DNA of 64,000 nucleotides from Mesorhizobium sp. (GTDB lineage: Bacteria > Pseudomonadota > Alphaproteobacteria > Rhizobiales > Rhizobiaceae): contig SAJS01000014.1 of NCBI GenBank assembly GCA_004017535.1, positions 104,646 to 168,645 of the forward strand, in the 5' to 3' direction. Positions 46,251-57,945 of the stretch are shown piece after piece. Positions within the stretch are counted from its first letter, which is position 1; every line of letters begins with the position of its first letter. Under the pieces are notes generated by a model. That model saw nothing but the letters and a program-made list of their open reading frames with translations. It ran no database searches and was not told where the DNA came from. A program made the position numbers and the translations under genes.

Positions 46251-46426
46251 CGGGAGAGAGCAGCGCAAGCTGTCGCCGAAGGGGAAATCGCCCGAAATCT
46301 CTCAGGCAAAAGAACCGTTGACGGGAAAGACAACTCTGGAAAGTCGGGGCCTGGCCCCGCGCCGAAGGTGTAAGCGCTGCCGACAGAGTTACGGGGCGCG
46401 AGTCTCTCAGGCTTCAGACAGAGGGG
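46251..46426 (+). ncRNA. Tandem glycine riboswitch upstream of gcvTHP
   Basis: Two consecutive aptamers have the glycine-riboswitch pattern. Aptamer 1 runs about 46251-46324 (GGGAGAG, then GCCGAAGGGG, then CTCTCAGGCAAAAGAACCG). Aptamer 2 runs about 46333-46426 (ACTCTGGA, then GCCGAAGGTGTAAG, then TCTCTCAGGCTTCAGACAGA). GCCGAAGG and CTCTCAGGC occur in both copies. Tandem aptamers ahead of glycine-cleavage genes are established as glycine-activated switches. The leader continues for 51 nt with a short hairpin (CCGCC-ATT-GGCGG) before gcvT. Confidence 0.95.
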
Positions 46427-46477
46427 CACGGAACAGGCCGCCATTGGCGGTCGATTGCGTGCGACTCTGGAGAAGAC

Positions 46478-47575
46478 ATGACAGGCGAAGACACCAGGCA
46501 CCTACCCCTCGAGGATTTGCATCAGGCCGCGGGCGCGCGCTTCGGCGCTTTCGCCGGCTGGTCGATGCCGCTCACCTATCCGCCCGGCGTGATGAAGGAG
46601 CACCTGCACACGCGCGAGCACGCCGGGCTGTTCGACATCTCGCACATGAAGCTGTTCGAGGTCGACGGTCCGGGCGCCGCGGCGCTGTTGAACCTGGCCT
46701 GCCCGCTCGATGCCGGCGCGCTGGAGATCTCGCAGTCCAAATACACTTTTTTCCTCAACGAGGCGGCCGGCATTATCGACGACCTCATTGTGACGCGCCT
46801 TGGCGACGGCCGGTTCATGGTCGTGGCCAATGCCGGCAACGCCATTGAGGACGAGAAGCATCTGCGCGCTCTGGCAACGGATTTCGATGCCAGGGTCTCG
46901 CCGCTCGACCGCGTCTTCCTGGCGATTCAGGGTCCGGATGCCTGGGCGGCTTTGGCACGGGCCGGCATCGAGACCGGCTCGCTGCTCTTCATGCATGGCA
47001 TCGAGCCCCGCCAGAACTGGTTCATGAGCCGGTCAGGCTACACCGGCGAGGACGGTTTCGAGGTTGGCCTGCCGGAGAAGGACGCGCGCGATCTTGTCTC
47101 CAGCCTGCTCAAGGACGAGCGCGTGCAATGGATCGGCCTTGCCGCGCGCGACAGCCTGCGCCTCGAGGCTGGGCTCTGCCTGCATGGCCAGGACCTGACA
47201 CCCGGGATCGACCCGGCAAGCGCCGGCCTGATGTGGGCGATCCCCAAAGAAGTCCGCCAGGGCCATTTCATCGGCGCCGACGCGCTGCGCTCGATCCTGG
47301 AGCGCGGACCGTCACAGAAACGCGTCGGCCTGAAGCCCGATGGCCGCCAGCCGGTGCGCGCCGGCGCGGCGCTGGTCGATGCCCACGGCAATCCGGCCGG
47401 TCACGTCACATCGGGCGGTTTCGGCCCTTCGACCGGCCACCCTGTCGCCATGGGCTATGTCAACGCCGCGCTGGCCAAGGCCGGCACGAAACTCTTCGCC
47501 GATGTCCGCGGGACGAAGGTCCCGATCGACGTCACGTCCCTGCCCTTCACCCCACATCGCTACCGCAAAGGATGA
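46478..47575 (+). CDS. gcvT: Glycine cleavage system T protein (aminomethyltransferase)
   Basis: Transfers the methylene group from aminomethyl-lipoyl GcvH to tetrahydrofolate, releasing ammonia. 365 residues with [20 protein letters not shown], the folate-binding region around [20 protein letters not shown], and [16 protein letters not shown] 46478 follows GGAG in ACTCTGGAGAAGAC. It is the first gene of gcvT-gcvH-gcvP (gaps 7 and 16 bp) under the tandem glycine riboswitch. The shared lipoamide dehydrogenase (L protein) is not in the window. Confidence 0.96.
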   Translation: MTGEDTRHLPLEDLHQAAGARFGAFAGWSMPLTYPPGVMKEHLHTREHAGLFDISHMKLFEVDGPGAAALLNLACPLDAGALEISQSKYTFFLNEAAGIIDDLIVTRLGDGRFMVVANAGNAIEDEKHLRALATDFDARVSPLDRVFLAIQGPDAWAALARAGIETGSLLFMHGIEPRQNWFMSRSGYTGEDGFEVGLPEKDARDLVSSLLKDERVQWIGLAARDSLRLEAGLCLHGQDLTPGIDPASAGLMWAIPKEVRQGHFIGADALRSILERGPSQKRVGLKPDGRQPVRAGAALVDAHGNPAGHVTSGGFGPSTGHPVAMGYVNAALAKAGTKLFADVRGTKVPIDVTSLPFTPHRYRKG

Positions 47576-47582
47576 TTTCCAG

Positions 47583-47951
47583 ATGGCAAAGACCTATTTC
47601 ACTCCAGACCATGAATGGCTGCGCGTCGAAGGCGGCGTCGCCACTGTCGGGATCACCGACTATGCTCAGGAACAACTCGGCGATCTCGTTTTCGTCGAGT
47701 TGCCGGAAATCGGCCGCAAGCTCGCCAAGGGCGATACCGCCGTCGTCGTCGAATCCGTGAAGGCGGCTTCGGACGTTTACGCGCCGGTCGACGGCGAGAT
47801 CACTGAGGCCAACGGCTCACTGTCGGCCGACCCTTCGCTGGTCAATTCGGCCGCGACTGGCGACGGTTGGCTCTGGAAGATGAAGCTCTCCAACGAAAGC
47901 CAGCTCGACAGCCTCATGGATGAGGCCGCCTACAAAGCCCATATCGGCTGA
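47583..47951 (+). CDS. gcvH: Glycine cleavage system H protein
   Basis: 122-residue lipoyl carrier that shuttles the aminomethyl intermediate between GcvP, GcvT and lipoamide dehydrogenase. The lipoyl-lysine is Lys60 in [15 protein letters not shown]. The family's N-terminal pattern [20 protein letters not shown] and the C-terminal [12 protein letters not shown] are intact. It starts 7 bp after gcvT and belongs to the riboswitch-controlled operon. Confidence 0.97.
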   Translation: MAKTYFTPDHEWLRVEGGVATVGITDYAQEQLGDLVFVELPEIGRKLAKGDTAVVVESVKAASDVYAPVDGEITEANGSLSADPSLVNSAATGDGWLWKMKLSNESQLDSLMDEAAYKAHIG

Positions 47952-47967
47952 CAACAGGATCTTGGAA

Positions 47968-50775
<2,808 letters not shown>

Positions 50776-50797
50776 CGTTTGATCAAGCGGTTTTCAG

Positions 50798-50821
50798 GGC
50801 CGGCCCGGCGTCGGGCTGGCC
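50798..50821. terminator. GC-rich hairpin between convergent gcvP and TPR gene
   Basis: GGCCGGCCCG (50798-50807) pairs with CGGGCTGGCC (50812-50821) with a 4-nt loop and one G-T pair. There is no T tract on either side, so it may be a weak or Rho-assisted transcript end for gcvP, whose stop is 22 bp upstream. Confidence 0.45.
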
Positions 50822-50860
50822 GCCTTGCTCTCGACTGACGCGCCGCGTTGCTTGCGCCAA

Positions 50861-51334
50861 TCAGCCCTTGTCGAGCAGCGCCAGATTGGCGTTGACCACC
50901 GTCTGGTCGGCCATGCCGGCCTTGGCTTCGAGCAGCAGCGCGCGCGCCTTCCTCTTGTTGCCGCGCAGAAGCTGCGAATAACCCATATTGTTGACGATCT
51001 GCGGTTTGCGACCGGCGACCTTCAGAAGCTGCGCATAGGCGCGGTCGGCGAAGTCGAAACGGCCGAGCTCGTCATAAGAAGCGGCAAGCCCCATCCAGGC
51101 CTCGGCATTGTCGGATTTGAGCTCGACCGCCTTGCGGAAATGCTGTTCGGCAAGTCCGAAATTCGCCTCGCGGAACTGCGCCTTGCCTTCGACGAGGTCG
51201 TTGGCGCTGATATCCTTGGCCACCGGCTGGATTGCTGTGGTCTTGGTCGTGTCGACGGCGTTGCTCGTCGTGCAGCCGGTGATCATCAAGACGGCCGCCA
51301 ACGCCGCCGCTGCCCTGGGAAGTCTCTGACGCAT
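50861..51334 (-). CDS. TPR lipoprotein, TadD-like
   Basis: 157 residues with a lipoprotein signal (AVLMITGC, lipobox Cys21). Three tetratricopeptide-like helical pairs follow (FREANFGLAEQHFRKAVELK, NAEAWMGLAASYDELGRFDF, RKPQIVNNMGYSQLLRGNKR). It lies downstream of tadC on the same strand, the usual place of TadD, a lipoprotein thought to act as pilotin or scaffold for the Tad secretin. A 278-bp gap with a hairpin repeat separates it from tadC, so it may have its own promoter. It is shorter than many TadD proteins. Confidence 0.78.
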   Translation of the reverse strand: MRQRLPRAAAALAAVLMITGCTTSNAVDTTKTTAIQPVAKDISANDLVEGKAQFREANFGLAEQHFRKAVELKSDNAEAWMGLAASYDELGRFDFADRAYAQLLKVAGRKPQIVNNMGYSQLLRGNKRKARALLLEAKAGMADQTVVNANLALLDKG

Positions 51335-51473
51335 GCCCCTGCCCCATCGCCCGATTTGCCGGGTCGTTCTTCAGGAAAAGACGATACAGAAGAGCGATTA
51401 AGCTTCGGTGCCGAAATGCAGCTAAATTTTGGTTGCCCGCCAAGGATGCGTTAACCAGCCGACCAGCGATGGT

Positions 51474-51615
51474 TGAGGTATGCTGAGATTCGGGTCAGGC
51501 CGTGTCGAGAATAGTGGCTTTCGAGAACCGGAGCGGAGCGTACTTGAAGTACGCACCGGAAGCGCAGAAAGTCGCTATTCGCAGGCCGGCCTCACCCGAA
51601 TATCAGCATACCTCA
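51474..51615 (+). repeat. Long-hairpin intergenic repeat, family A copy 3 (RIME-like)
   Basis: Perfect 13-bp outer arms TGAGGTATGCTGA (51474-51486) and TCAGCATACCTCA (51603-51615) continue as arms of about 27 bp. The core at 51523-51567 matches copies 1 and 2 except for loss of the four bases TGAG after the CGTACTT-G-AAGTACG palindrome. The TGA stop of tadC is the complement of 51613-51615, so the stop codon lies wholly within the right arm. Confidence 0.85.
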
Positions 51616-52578
51616 GTGATGCGCCGTCAGCTTCACAATGATCGGAATAATGGCGATCATCAGCACCACCGGCAGGATGCAGACCGTCACCGGCACCGAC
51701 ATCTTGGCCGGCAAGGCATGCGCCTTTTCCTCCGCCAGCGACATGCGCTTGTGCCGCATTTCGTCTGAGAACACGCGCAGCGAGCCCGACAGGCTGGTGC
51801 CGAGCTCCTTGGATTGCTGCAGCAGCGTCGCGAAGGAGCGCACCTCGTCGAGGCTGAGGCGGTCGGCGAGTGCCTTCAGCGCATCGTCCAGGCTGCGCCC
51901 GGCCCGCAGTTCCAGTGACACCAGGATCAGGTTCTGGCTGAGTGACGGATAGGTCCTGGAAAGCTCCCTTGAGACCCGCTCGATGCCGGCCTCCATGCTC
52001 ATGCCGGCATCGGAGCAGACAATCATCAGATCCATGAAATCGGGAAAGCCGTTGCGGTATTCGCGCATCTTTTCCCGAATTTTCTGCGTCAGCACCAGGC
52101 CCGGCAGGAAGTAGCCGCCGGCGCCCGACAGGATGATGAAGGTCCAGCGGCTGGTCATGGTCGACTCGGCGCTGGCCGCCCAGTGGTTGATCAGGAACGC
52201 GCCCAACGCGGCTCCGATCAGGGTGGCGAAGCGGATCAGGAAGAACATGCCGACGGCGCGCGGCTCCATATAGCCGGCCTGGATGAGCTTCATGCGCAGC
52301 CGCGCGACATTTTCCGGATCGCTCTTGGCATAGAACTCCTGCGCCCGTTTCACCGCCTTCTCGCGCACGGCGCTGGTGCTCTTCCTGGACGCAGCTTCCA
52401 CCTGCTCGGCCGCCTGCACCACCTCGACCTTCAGCCGGCGCTTGACTTCGCCGCGATCGCCCTTGGCGAGCACGAGCGGCCAGGCGACGGCGCCACCGCC
52501 CAGCACCAGCAGCAGCACGGCAACCGGCATCAGCGAGGTCGGCGCGAGCGAGGCGAGGAAGCGGATGACGTCCTCCAT
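51613..52578 (-). CDS. tadC: Tad pilus inner-membrane platform protein TadC
   Basis: 321 residues of the type II secretion F family. An N-terminal transmembrane helix (about 16-36) precedes a cytoplasmic region and a membrane pair, then the T2SF domain with FPDFMDLMIVCSDAGMSMEAGI, LELRAGRSLDDALKALADR and LLQQSKELGTSLSGSLRVFS, and a final hydrophobic segment. TadC and TadB are thought to form the platform through which the ATPase drives pilus assembly. It starts one base after tadB ends. The stop codon is inside a family A repeat. Confidence 0.93.
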   Translation of the reverse strand: MEDVIRFLASLAPTSLMPVAVLLLVLGGGAVAWPLVLAKGDRGEVKRRLKVEVVQAAEQVEAASRKSTSAVREKAVKRAQEFYAKSDPENVARLRMKLIQAGYMEPRAVGMFFLIRFATLIGAALGAFLINHWAASAESTMTSRWTFIILSGAGGYFLPGLVLTQKIREKMREYRNGFPDFMDLMIVCSDAGMSMEAGIERVSRELSRTYPSLSQNLILVSLELRAGRSLDDALKALADRLSLDEVRSFATLLQQSKELGTSLSGSLRVFSDEMRHKRMSLAEEKAHALPAKMSVPVTVCILPVVLMIAIIPIIVKLTAHH

Positions 52579-52579
52579 T

Positions 52580-53545
52580 TCAGAACCTGAAATTCGACAT
52601 CTTGAACATGATGGCGTTGCCGAGCAGCAGCCAGAGGATCGTCCCGCTCAGCATGTACCAGGTCTTCGGCTCGTCCCAGACATCCTGATAGAATTGCGGC
52701 ATCAGCACCATGATGGCGGTGAACAGAAGCGCCGGCACCGCGGTCAGGATGTAGGCAGACATGCGCCCTTCGGTCGAAATGGCGCGCACCTTGCGGCGCA
52801 GCTTGCCGCGCTCGCGGATCGTCGCGGACAGGCCGTCCAGGATCTCGCGCAGATTGCCGCCCGAACTGCTCTGGATCGACACCGCCGTGACGAACAGCGG
52901 CAGGTCCTCATGGCCCACCCGGTCGAACAGATTGTTCAGCGCCGACACCAGGTCGGAGCCGTATGTCACCTCGTCGGCGACGACGCCGAACTCGGTGCCG
53001 ATCGGGTCGGCCATTTCGCGCGCGACCATGGCGATCGCCACCGGCACCGGATGGCCGGCCTTGAGGCCGCGCGTGATCAGTTCCAGCGCCTCGGGCAATT
53101 GTATCCCGAACCGCTTGTGCCGGCGTTTGCGCATGAAGCGCATCGCCATAACCGGCAGCACCGGCAGCAGTATGAGAAACAGGATCAGGCCGAACAGAAG
53201 CGGCAAGCCCTTCCAGATCGTGAGAAGCGCCAGTGCGAAAGCGATTCCCGATGTGATCGTCAGGAACTTCGGCAACGGCGTGGTCATGCCGGACTGCGTG
53301 CGCAGGGCGCGGAAACGGTCGAGGGAAAAGACGGAGCTGCGGCCGTCAATCCCGCGCTCCTTGCGCAGTTGGATCAGCACCTGCTCCTGGCTGATCTTGT
53401 TCTCGGCGAGCTTCATGCGGCGGTTGATCGCCCTGCGCTTGTCGCTGCGGCCGGCATAGAGCAGGTAAAGGCCCTCGGCGATCATGATGCCGGTGAGCGC
53501 CGCCGCTGCGTACACGACGTAGATCGGGCTGAATCCCTCGAACAC
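52580..53545 (-). CDS. tadB: Tad pilus inner-membrane platform protein TadB
   Basis: 321 residues from a GTG at 53545 (VFEGFSPIYVVYAAAALTG), preceded by AGGAC. The open frame runs upstream to 53725 but that part is an out-of-frame shadow of cpaF. T2SF features: FGIQLPEALELITRGLKAGH, VADEVTYGSDLVSALNNLFD, AVSIQSSSGGNLREILDGLS, and four membrane helices. It partners TadC. The gap to cpaF is 4 bp, indicating tight coupling. Confidence 0.93.
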   Translation of the reverse strand: MFEGFSPIYVVYAAAALTGIMIAEGLYLLYAGRSDKRRAINRRMKLAENKISQEQVLIQLRKERGIDGRSSVFSLDRFRALRTQSGMTTPLPKFLTITSGIAFALALLTIWKGLPLLFGLILFLILLPVLPVMAMRFMRKRRHKRFGIQLPEALELITRGLKAGHPVPVAIAMVAREMADPIGTEFGVVADEVTYGSDLVSALNNLFDRVGHEDLPLFVTAVSIQSSSGGNLREILDGLSATIRERGKLRRKVRAISTEGRMSAYILTAVPALLFTAIMVLMPQFYQDVWDEPKTWYMLSGTILWLLLGNAIMFKMSNFRF

Positions 53546-53549
53546 CGGC

Positions 53550-54971
53550 CTAGTCCTGCGGCCGGCCGGGTTCGAAATACTTGCCCGGGAATTCGATGCC
53601 CATATTGCGCAGGTCCTCGAGGAAGCGCGGGCGGATGCCGGTCGCCTCGAAGTGGCCGAGGATCTTGCCGTCCGCCTCCATGCCGGTGCGCACGAAGCGG
53701 AATATCTCCTGCATCTGGATGACATCGCCTTCCATGCCGGTCACCTCGGCGACGCTGGTCACCTTGCGCTTGCCGTCGGAAAGGCGCGTCAGTTGCACGA
53801 TGATGTCGAGCGCGCTGGCGATCTGGCTGCGGATCGACTGCACCGTCATCGGCATGCCGGTCATGCCGAGCATCTGTTCCAGACGCGAGATCGCGTCGCG
53901 CGGCGTGTTGGCATGGATGGTGGCCATCGAGCCTTCATGGCCGGTGTTCATCGCCTGCAGCATATCGAAGGCTTCCTCACCGCGGCACTCGCCGAGGATA
54001 ACGCGGTCGGGACGCATGCGCAGCGCGTTCTTGACCAGGTCGCGCTGCTTCAGTTCGCCATGGCCCTCGATGTTGGCCGGGCGCGTCTCCATGCGCGCGA
54101 CATGCGGCTGCTGCAATTGCAGCTCGGCCGCGTCCTCAATGGTTATCAGGCGCTCATCCTCCGGGATGAAGGCCGACAGGGCATTGAGCATCGTCGTCTT
54201 GCCGGTGCCGGTGCCGCCGGAGATGATCGTGGTCTTGCGGGCGTGCACCGCCGCCGCCAGCACTTCGGCCATGTTCTGGGTGATGGCGCCGAACTCGACC
54301 AGCTTGTGCAGGCCGAGCTTGTTTTTGGAGAATTTGCGGATCGACACCAGCGGGCCGTCGACGCCGACCGGGCGGATCGCCGCGTTGAAACGCGAGCCGT
54401 CGAGCATGCGGGCGTCAACCATCGGCTGTGATTCATCGACGCGGCGACCGACGGCCGCCACGATTTTATTAATGATTCGAAGCAGATGCGCCTCATCCTT
54501 GAATGGGATGTGGACCTGCTGCAGCTTGCCGCGCTTTTCGACGAAGCAGTTCTGGTGGCCGTTGATCAGGATATCGTTGATCTCGGGGTCCTTGAGCAAT
54601 GGCTCCAGCGGGCCGAGGCCGACCATCTCGTCGACGATGTCGTCGACCAGCGCATCGAGCTCGGCGATGTTGATCGCCATCCGCTCCTCGCGCGTCTTTT
54701 CCGAGACGAATTCATGCACCTGCCGGCGCATTTCATCCTTTGGCAGCCGCTCGAGCGCCACGAGGTTGATTTCCTCCAGCAGCATGCGGTGGATGCGCAC
54801 GCGCGCATCGAGCACCTTGTTGGCGCTTTTTGCGGGTGCCGCCTCTGGCTTCGGCGGCGCCGGCTTGCGGGTCGTCGGGATGATCACCGCATTGTGCACC
54901 ACAGGCGCCGGCTCCGGCGCCCGCTGCGGGCGAAGGTCACGGTTCTGCAGGTTGGAAAAGCGACTGGTCAT
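53550..54971 (-). CDS. cpaF: Tad pilus assembly ATPase CpaF/TadA
   Basis: 473-residue secretion ATPase (VirB11/PilT superfamily) powering Flp-type pilus assembly. A Pro/Ala-rich N-terminus (about 1-50) is followed by an all-helical region, then DPEINDILINGHQNCFVEKR, Walker A GGTGTGKTT, the Asp box TIEDAAELQL, Walker B region VILGECRGEEAFDML, and the His box TGHEGSMATIHAN. All catalytic blocks are intact. The start ATG overlaps the cpaE stop by 4 bp (ATGA). Confidence 0.96.
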   Translation of the reverse strand: MTSRFSNLQNRDLRPQRAPEPAPVVHNAVIIPTTRKPAPPKPEAAPAKSANKVLDARVRIHRMLLEEINLVALERLPKDEMRRQVHEFVSEKTREERMAINIAELDALVDDIVDEMVGLGPLEPLLKDPEINDILINGHQNCFVEKRGKLQQVHIPFKDEAHLLRIINKIVAAVGRRVDESQPMVDARMLDGSRFNAAIRPVGVDGPLVSIRKFSKNKLGLHKLVEFGAITQNMAEVLAAAVHARKTTIISGGTGTGKTTMLNALSAFIPEDERLITIEDAAELQLQQPHVARMETRPANIEGHGELKQRDLVKNALRMRPDRVILGECRGEEAFDMLQAMNTGHEGSMATIHANTPRDAISRLEQMLGMTGMPMTVQSIRSQIASALDIIVQLTRLSDGKRKVTSVAEVTGMEGDVIQMQEIFRFVRTGMEADGKILGHFEATGIRPRFLEDLRNMGIEFPGKYFEPGRPQD

Positions 54972-56182
54972 CCCGCCTTCCTCCTCAGCAAGCCCTTGCC
55001 GAGGCCGAACAGCGATTTCGACTTGGCCGTGGTCTGGACGGCCTCCTCCGGCAGGATGATCTTCTTCAGGTCGTTGACGACATTGGCGTTGGGGTCGATG
55101 GCGTGCAGCGGCACGCCGCGGTCGACTGCCTCGCGCACCAGCCGGTAATTGTTGGAGATGCCGCCGACGAAATGCTCGCCGAGTATCTCCTGGACATCGG
55201 CCTGCTTGATGCCGCTGTCGAACATCTTCTGCTCGAAGCGGTTGACGATGACGTTGGGCTTCACTTCCTTGCCCGCGGTCTCATAGACGGCCTGGATGAG
55301 GCGCTGCGTGTGGCGCAGGCAAGGCACCGTCATCTCGGCGACGATATAGAGCTTGTTGGAACCCAAGAGCACGGTCTCGGTCCAGGGGAACCAGGTGCGC
55401 GGCATGTCGATGACGACATTGTCGAAATAAGCCGCCACGAGGTCGAGCATGCGAACCACCACATCGGTCCTGAACGAGCGCATGTCCGAGGGACGCGTCG
55501 GCGCCGCGAGCACGCACAGCCCGCTCGCATGCTTCGACAGCATCACATCGAGCAGTTGCCGGTCGAGGCGCTCCGGCTGGTTCTCGATTTCCGTGATGTC
55601 AAAGCGCGGCTCGAGGTCGAGATATTCGGCGCAGGCGCCCTGCTGGAAATTCAGATCGACTACGCATGTCGAGGCGCCGCGCGTCACCGAATGATGCAAC
55701 TGGAAGGCTGTCTGCAGGGCGAGCGTGGTGGTGCCGACGCCGCCGGCGGCGGGCATGAAGGTATAGATGTGCGATTCGGTGTTCTCTTCCCGCCCCGGCC
55801 CCTGCAACGCCCGGATGACCGAGCGCACGAGGTCTGCCGTGGTGATCGGCTTGACCAGGAAGTCGGCGACCTTGAGCTGCACCAGGATGCGCACCGCCGC
55901 CGCGTTGAATTCCTGGGTGACGACGACCACGGGAACGCTGCCTTCCAGCCGGCGCATGACGCGCTGCAGCGACTCGATCTCCTCGAGCTTGGCCGCGTCC
56001 ATGTCGACGATGACGGTGCCGAAATCGGTCTCGAGGGCTTCGCCGCGCAGCTCGTTGATGCTCTTTTCCACCGACAGGAGCTCGATGACCTCGGAGGTCG
56101 CAAAAGCCGTCCGCGTGTCCTGCACGAACGCCCTGTCGGTGGAAACAAGCAGGATCTTCTTGGTCTTGGTAGCAGATGCCAT
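54968..56182 (-). CDS. cpaE: Tad localisation protein CpaE/TadZ (MinD-like)
   Basis: 404 residues from ATG 56182. An N-terminal atypical receiver-like domain (ILLVSTDRAFVQDTRTAF, FGTVIVDMDAAKLEE, DFLVKPITTADL) is followed by a MinD/ParA-like domain. Its Walker A region is AAGGVGTTTLALQ: both lysines of the classical deviant motif KGGxGKT are missing, as often in CpaE/TadZ, so ATP hydrolysis is doubtful. The family places the Tad machinery at a cell pole. It overlaps cpaF by 4 bp, and 13 bp separate it from the small lipoprotein gene upstream. Confidence 0.93.
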   Translation of the reverse strand: MASATKTKKILLVSTDRAFVQDTRTAFATSEVIELLSVEKSINELRGEALETDFGTVIVDMDAAKLEEIESLQRVMRRLEGSVPVVVVTQEFNAAAVRILVQLKVADFLVKPITTADLVRSVIRALQGPGREENTESHIYTFMPAAGGVGTTTLALQTAFQLHHSVTRGASTCVVDLNFQQGACAEYLDLEPRFDITEIENQPERLDRQLLDVMLSKHASGLCVLAAPTRPSDMRSFRTDVVVRMLDLVAAYFDNVVIDMPRTWFPWTETVLLGSNKLYIVAEMTVPCLRHTQRLIQAVYETAGKEVKPNVIVNRFEQKMFDSGIKQADVQEILGEHFVGGISNNYRLVREAVDRGVPLHAIDPNANVVNDLKKIILPEEAVQTTAKSKSLFGLGKGLLRRKAG

Positions 56183-56195
56183 CGTCGTCGGCCGA

Positions 56196-56468
56196 TCAAT
56201 TCGATGTCGTTGATGATGTTGTCGGCGCGGACGCGGCACCGGCTTTCGCGCCGACGGCGACAGTCTCGGAACCCGGACGTTGAGCCGGCACGAGAAGCCT
56301 TGTGTTCTGGACGCCGTACCTCCACGGATCGACCATCTGCATGGCGGTGTTGGATGCCTGCGCGTTGCCGACTCCAGGCGTCACCCCTTCGGTGCGCACA
56401 TAGTCGTCGCTGGTGCAGCCGCCGGCAAATCCAGTCAGCAAGAGAACAGTCCAAAGGGCGATGCGCAT
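56196..56468 (-). CDS. Small lipoprotein at the CpaD position
   Basis: 90 residues from ATG 56468. A hydrophobic signal ends in a lipobox-like FAGGC (Cys18). The mature part includes DYVRTEGVTPGVGNAQASNT, DPWRYGVQNTRLLVPAQRPG and a low-complexity Ala/Thr/Ser tail. It lies between cpaC and cpaE, where CpaD (usually a secreted protein of about 200 residues) is found in other Tad operons, but it is less than half that length and shows no CpaD-like blocks that I recognise. It may be a functional replacement that helps anchor the secretin; that is inference. Confidence 0.75.
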   Translation of the reverse strand: MRIALWTVLLLTGFAGGCTSDDYVRTEGVTPGVGNAQASNTAMQMVDPWRYGVQNTRLLVPAQRPGSETVAVGAKAGAASAPTTSSTTSN

Positions 56469-56472
56469 GGAC

Positions 56473-57915
56473 TTAGTCCTTCGGCAGGTCGAGGAAGTGG
56501 CCGGACGTGCCGGATACGGAGCGGGCTGCGCTGCCATCGGCCAGCGCCAGCGGACGTTTCGGCGCCGAGGCGTCGAGCTCCTCGGTGTTGTTGAGGAAAT
56601 AGTCGGCAGCGCTTGCCGGCCGGGTGCCGTCGGTCGGCTCGACCATCTTCTTCGAGGGATCGACCGGCTTGACCAGGTAAGGCGTGACGATGATGACCAG
56701 ATCGGTCTCGCGCCGCTGATAGGATTTCGAGGAGAACAGCGGCCCGAGCACCGGCAGCTTGCCGATCCCCGGCACCCGCGACGTCGTGATGTCGTTCTGC
56801 GACTGCAGAAGGCCGGCGATCATGAAGCTCTGGCCGTTCTTGAGGTCGACCGATGTCCTGGCGCGGCGCACGATGAAGGCCGGAATGGAAATGCCGCTGC
56901 TGACCTGAATCGAGGCGGACGGATCGATCGAGGACACCTCCGGCGCGATGTCGAGGCTCACCAGCCCGTCCTTCAGCACCGTCGGCGTGAAATCCAGGCC
57001 GACGCCATACTTCTTGTAGGTGACACTGATCTTGCCGTTGTCTTCCGAAACCGGAATCGGAAACTCGCCGCCGGCGAGGAAGCTCGCCGTCTGGCCCGAA
57101 CGGGCAATCAGGTTCGGCTCTGCCAGCCGCCGCGCCAGGCCGCGTTCCTCCAGCGCCTTGATGGCGATATCGATTGACAAGCCGTTCGACAGCAGGCTGC
57201 CGATGATCTCACCGGTGCCTGCGCCAGTTACGCTCCCCCCATCCGGATTCAGCACGACTTTGCGGTTGCCGATGCCATAGGCGAAATTGGCAGAGTATTT
57301 GGCACCGAGGTCCTGACCGGCCTGGCGGTTGATCTCGACGAAGCGGACGTTGAGCTGCACCTGCTGCGACGACGAGATATTCACCGAGTTTATGACTTCT
57401 TCGTTGCCGGAAAAGCGCGAGGCGATCTTGCTGGCCTTGTCGGCGGCGACCGCGTCGTCGGCCTCGCCCGACAACACGACCCGGCCGTTTGCCGAACCGA
57501 CCTTGATCTTGGCGTCGGGCACGCTGGCGCGGATGGTGCTGGCCAACTGGTCGGTGTCCAGCGTCACCTCGATGTCGATGGTACCGACAAGCTGCTTGTT
57601 CTGGTCGAACAGGGCAATGCCAGTTGTCCCGAGATTGTTGCCCAGCACATAGAAGGACTTGTCGGTCAGCGGATTGACGTTGGCGATCTCCGGGTCGCCG
57701 ATGACGATCTGGTAGAAGGCGGCGCTCGTCATGATCGTCTTCGGCTTGCCCTTGGCGACCTTGATCGAAGCATTCTTGTTCGCCGAGACATAGACGATGT
57801 CATTGCCCGCCCTTGCCGGCGCGACGAAGCCGAGCATAGCCAGCGACACCGCCAGCACGATCGCGCCAGGAAGGCGCCATCCGCCGGCCATCCGAAATGC
57901 ATTGAACCCGAACAT
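56473..57915 (-). CDS. cpaC: Tad pilus outer-membrane secretin CpaC/RcpA
   Basis: 480 residues from ATG 57915 with a long signal peptide ending at VAPARAGN. The N-terminal pilus-specific domain (IVYVSANKNASIKVAKGKPK, IGDPEIANVNPLTDKSFYVL) is followed by a BON-like domain (RVVLSGEADDAVAADKASKI), then the secretin domain (VQLNVRFVEINRQAGQDLGA, SVDLKNGQSFMIAGLL, VPGIGKLPVLGPLF, ETDLVIIVTPYLVKP). It forms the outer-membrane pore for the pilus. It begins 30 bp after cpaB ends and is followed by the small lipoprotein gene after 4 bp. Confidence 0.95.
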   Translation of the reverse strand: MFGFNAFRMAGGWRLPGAIVLAVSLAMLGFVAPARAGNDIVYVSANKNASIKVAKGKPKTIMTSAAFYQIVIGDPEIANVNPLTDKSFYVLGNNLGTTGIALFDQNKQLVGTIDIEVTLDTDQLASTIRASVPDAKIKVGSANGRVVLSGEADDAVAADKASKIASRFSGNEEVINSVNISSSQQVQLNVRFVEINRQAGQDLGAKYSANFAYGIGNRKVVLNPDGGSVTGAGTGEIIGSLLSNGLSIDIAIKALEERGLARRLAEPNLIARSGQTASFLAGGEFPIPVSEDNGKISVTYKKYGVGLDFTPTVLKDGLVSLDIAPEVSSIDPSASIQVSSGISIPAFIVRRARTSVDLKNGQSFMIAGLLQSQNDITTSRVPGIGKLPVLGPLFSSKSYQRRETDLVIIVTPYLVKPVDPSKKMVEPTDGTRPASAADYFLNNTEELDASAPKRPLALADGSAARSVSGTSGHFLDLPKD

Positions 57916-57945
57916 GTTGTCCCCGTCCCCGCCGGTCCCCACCGG

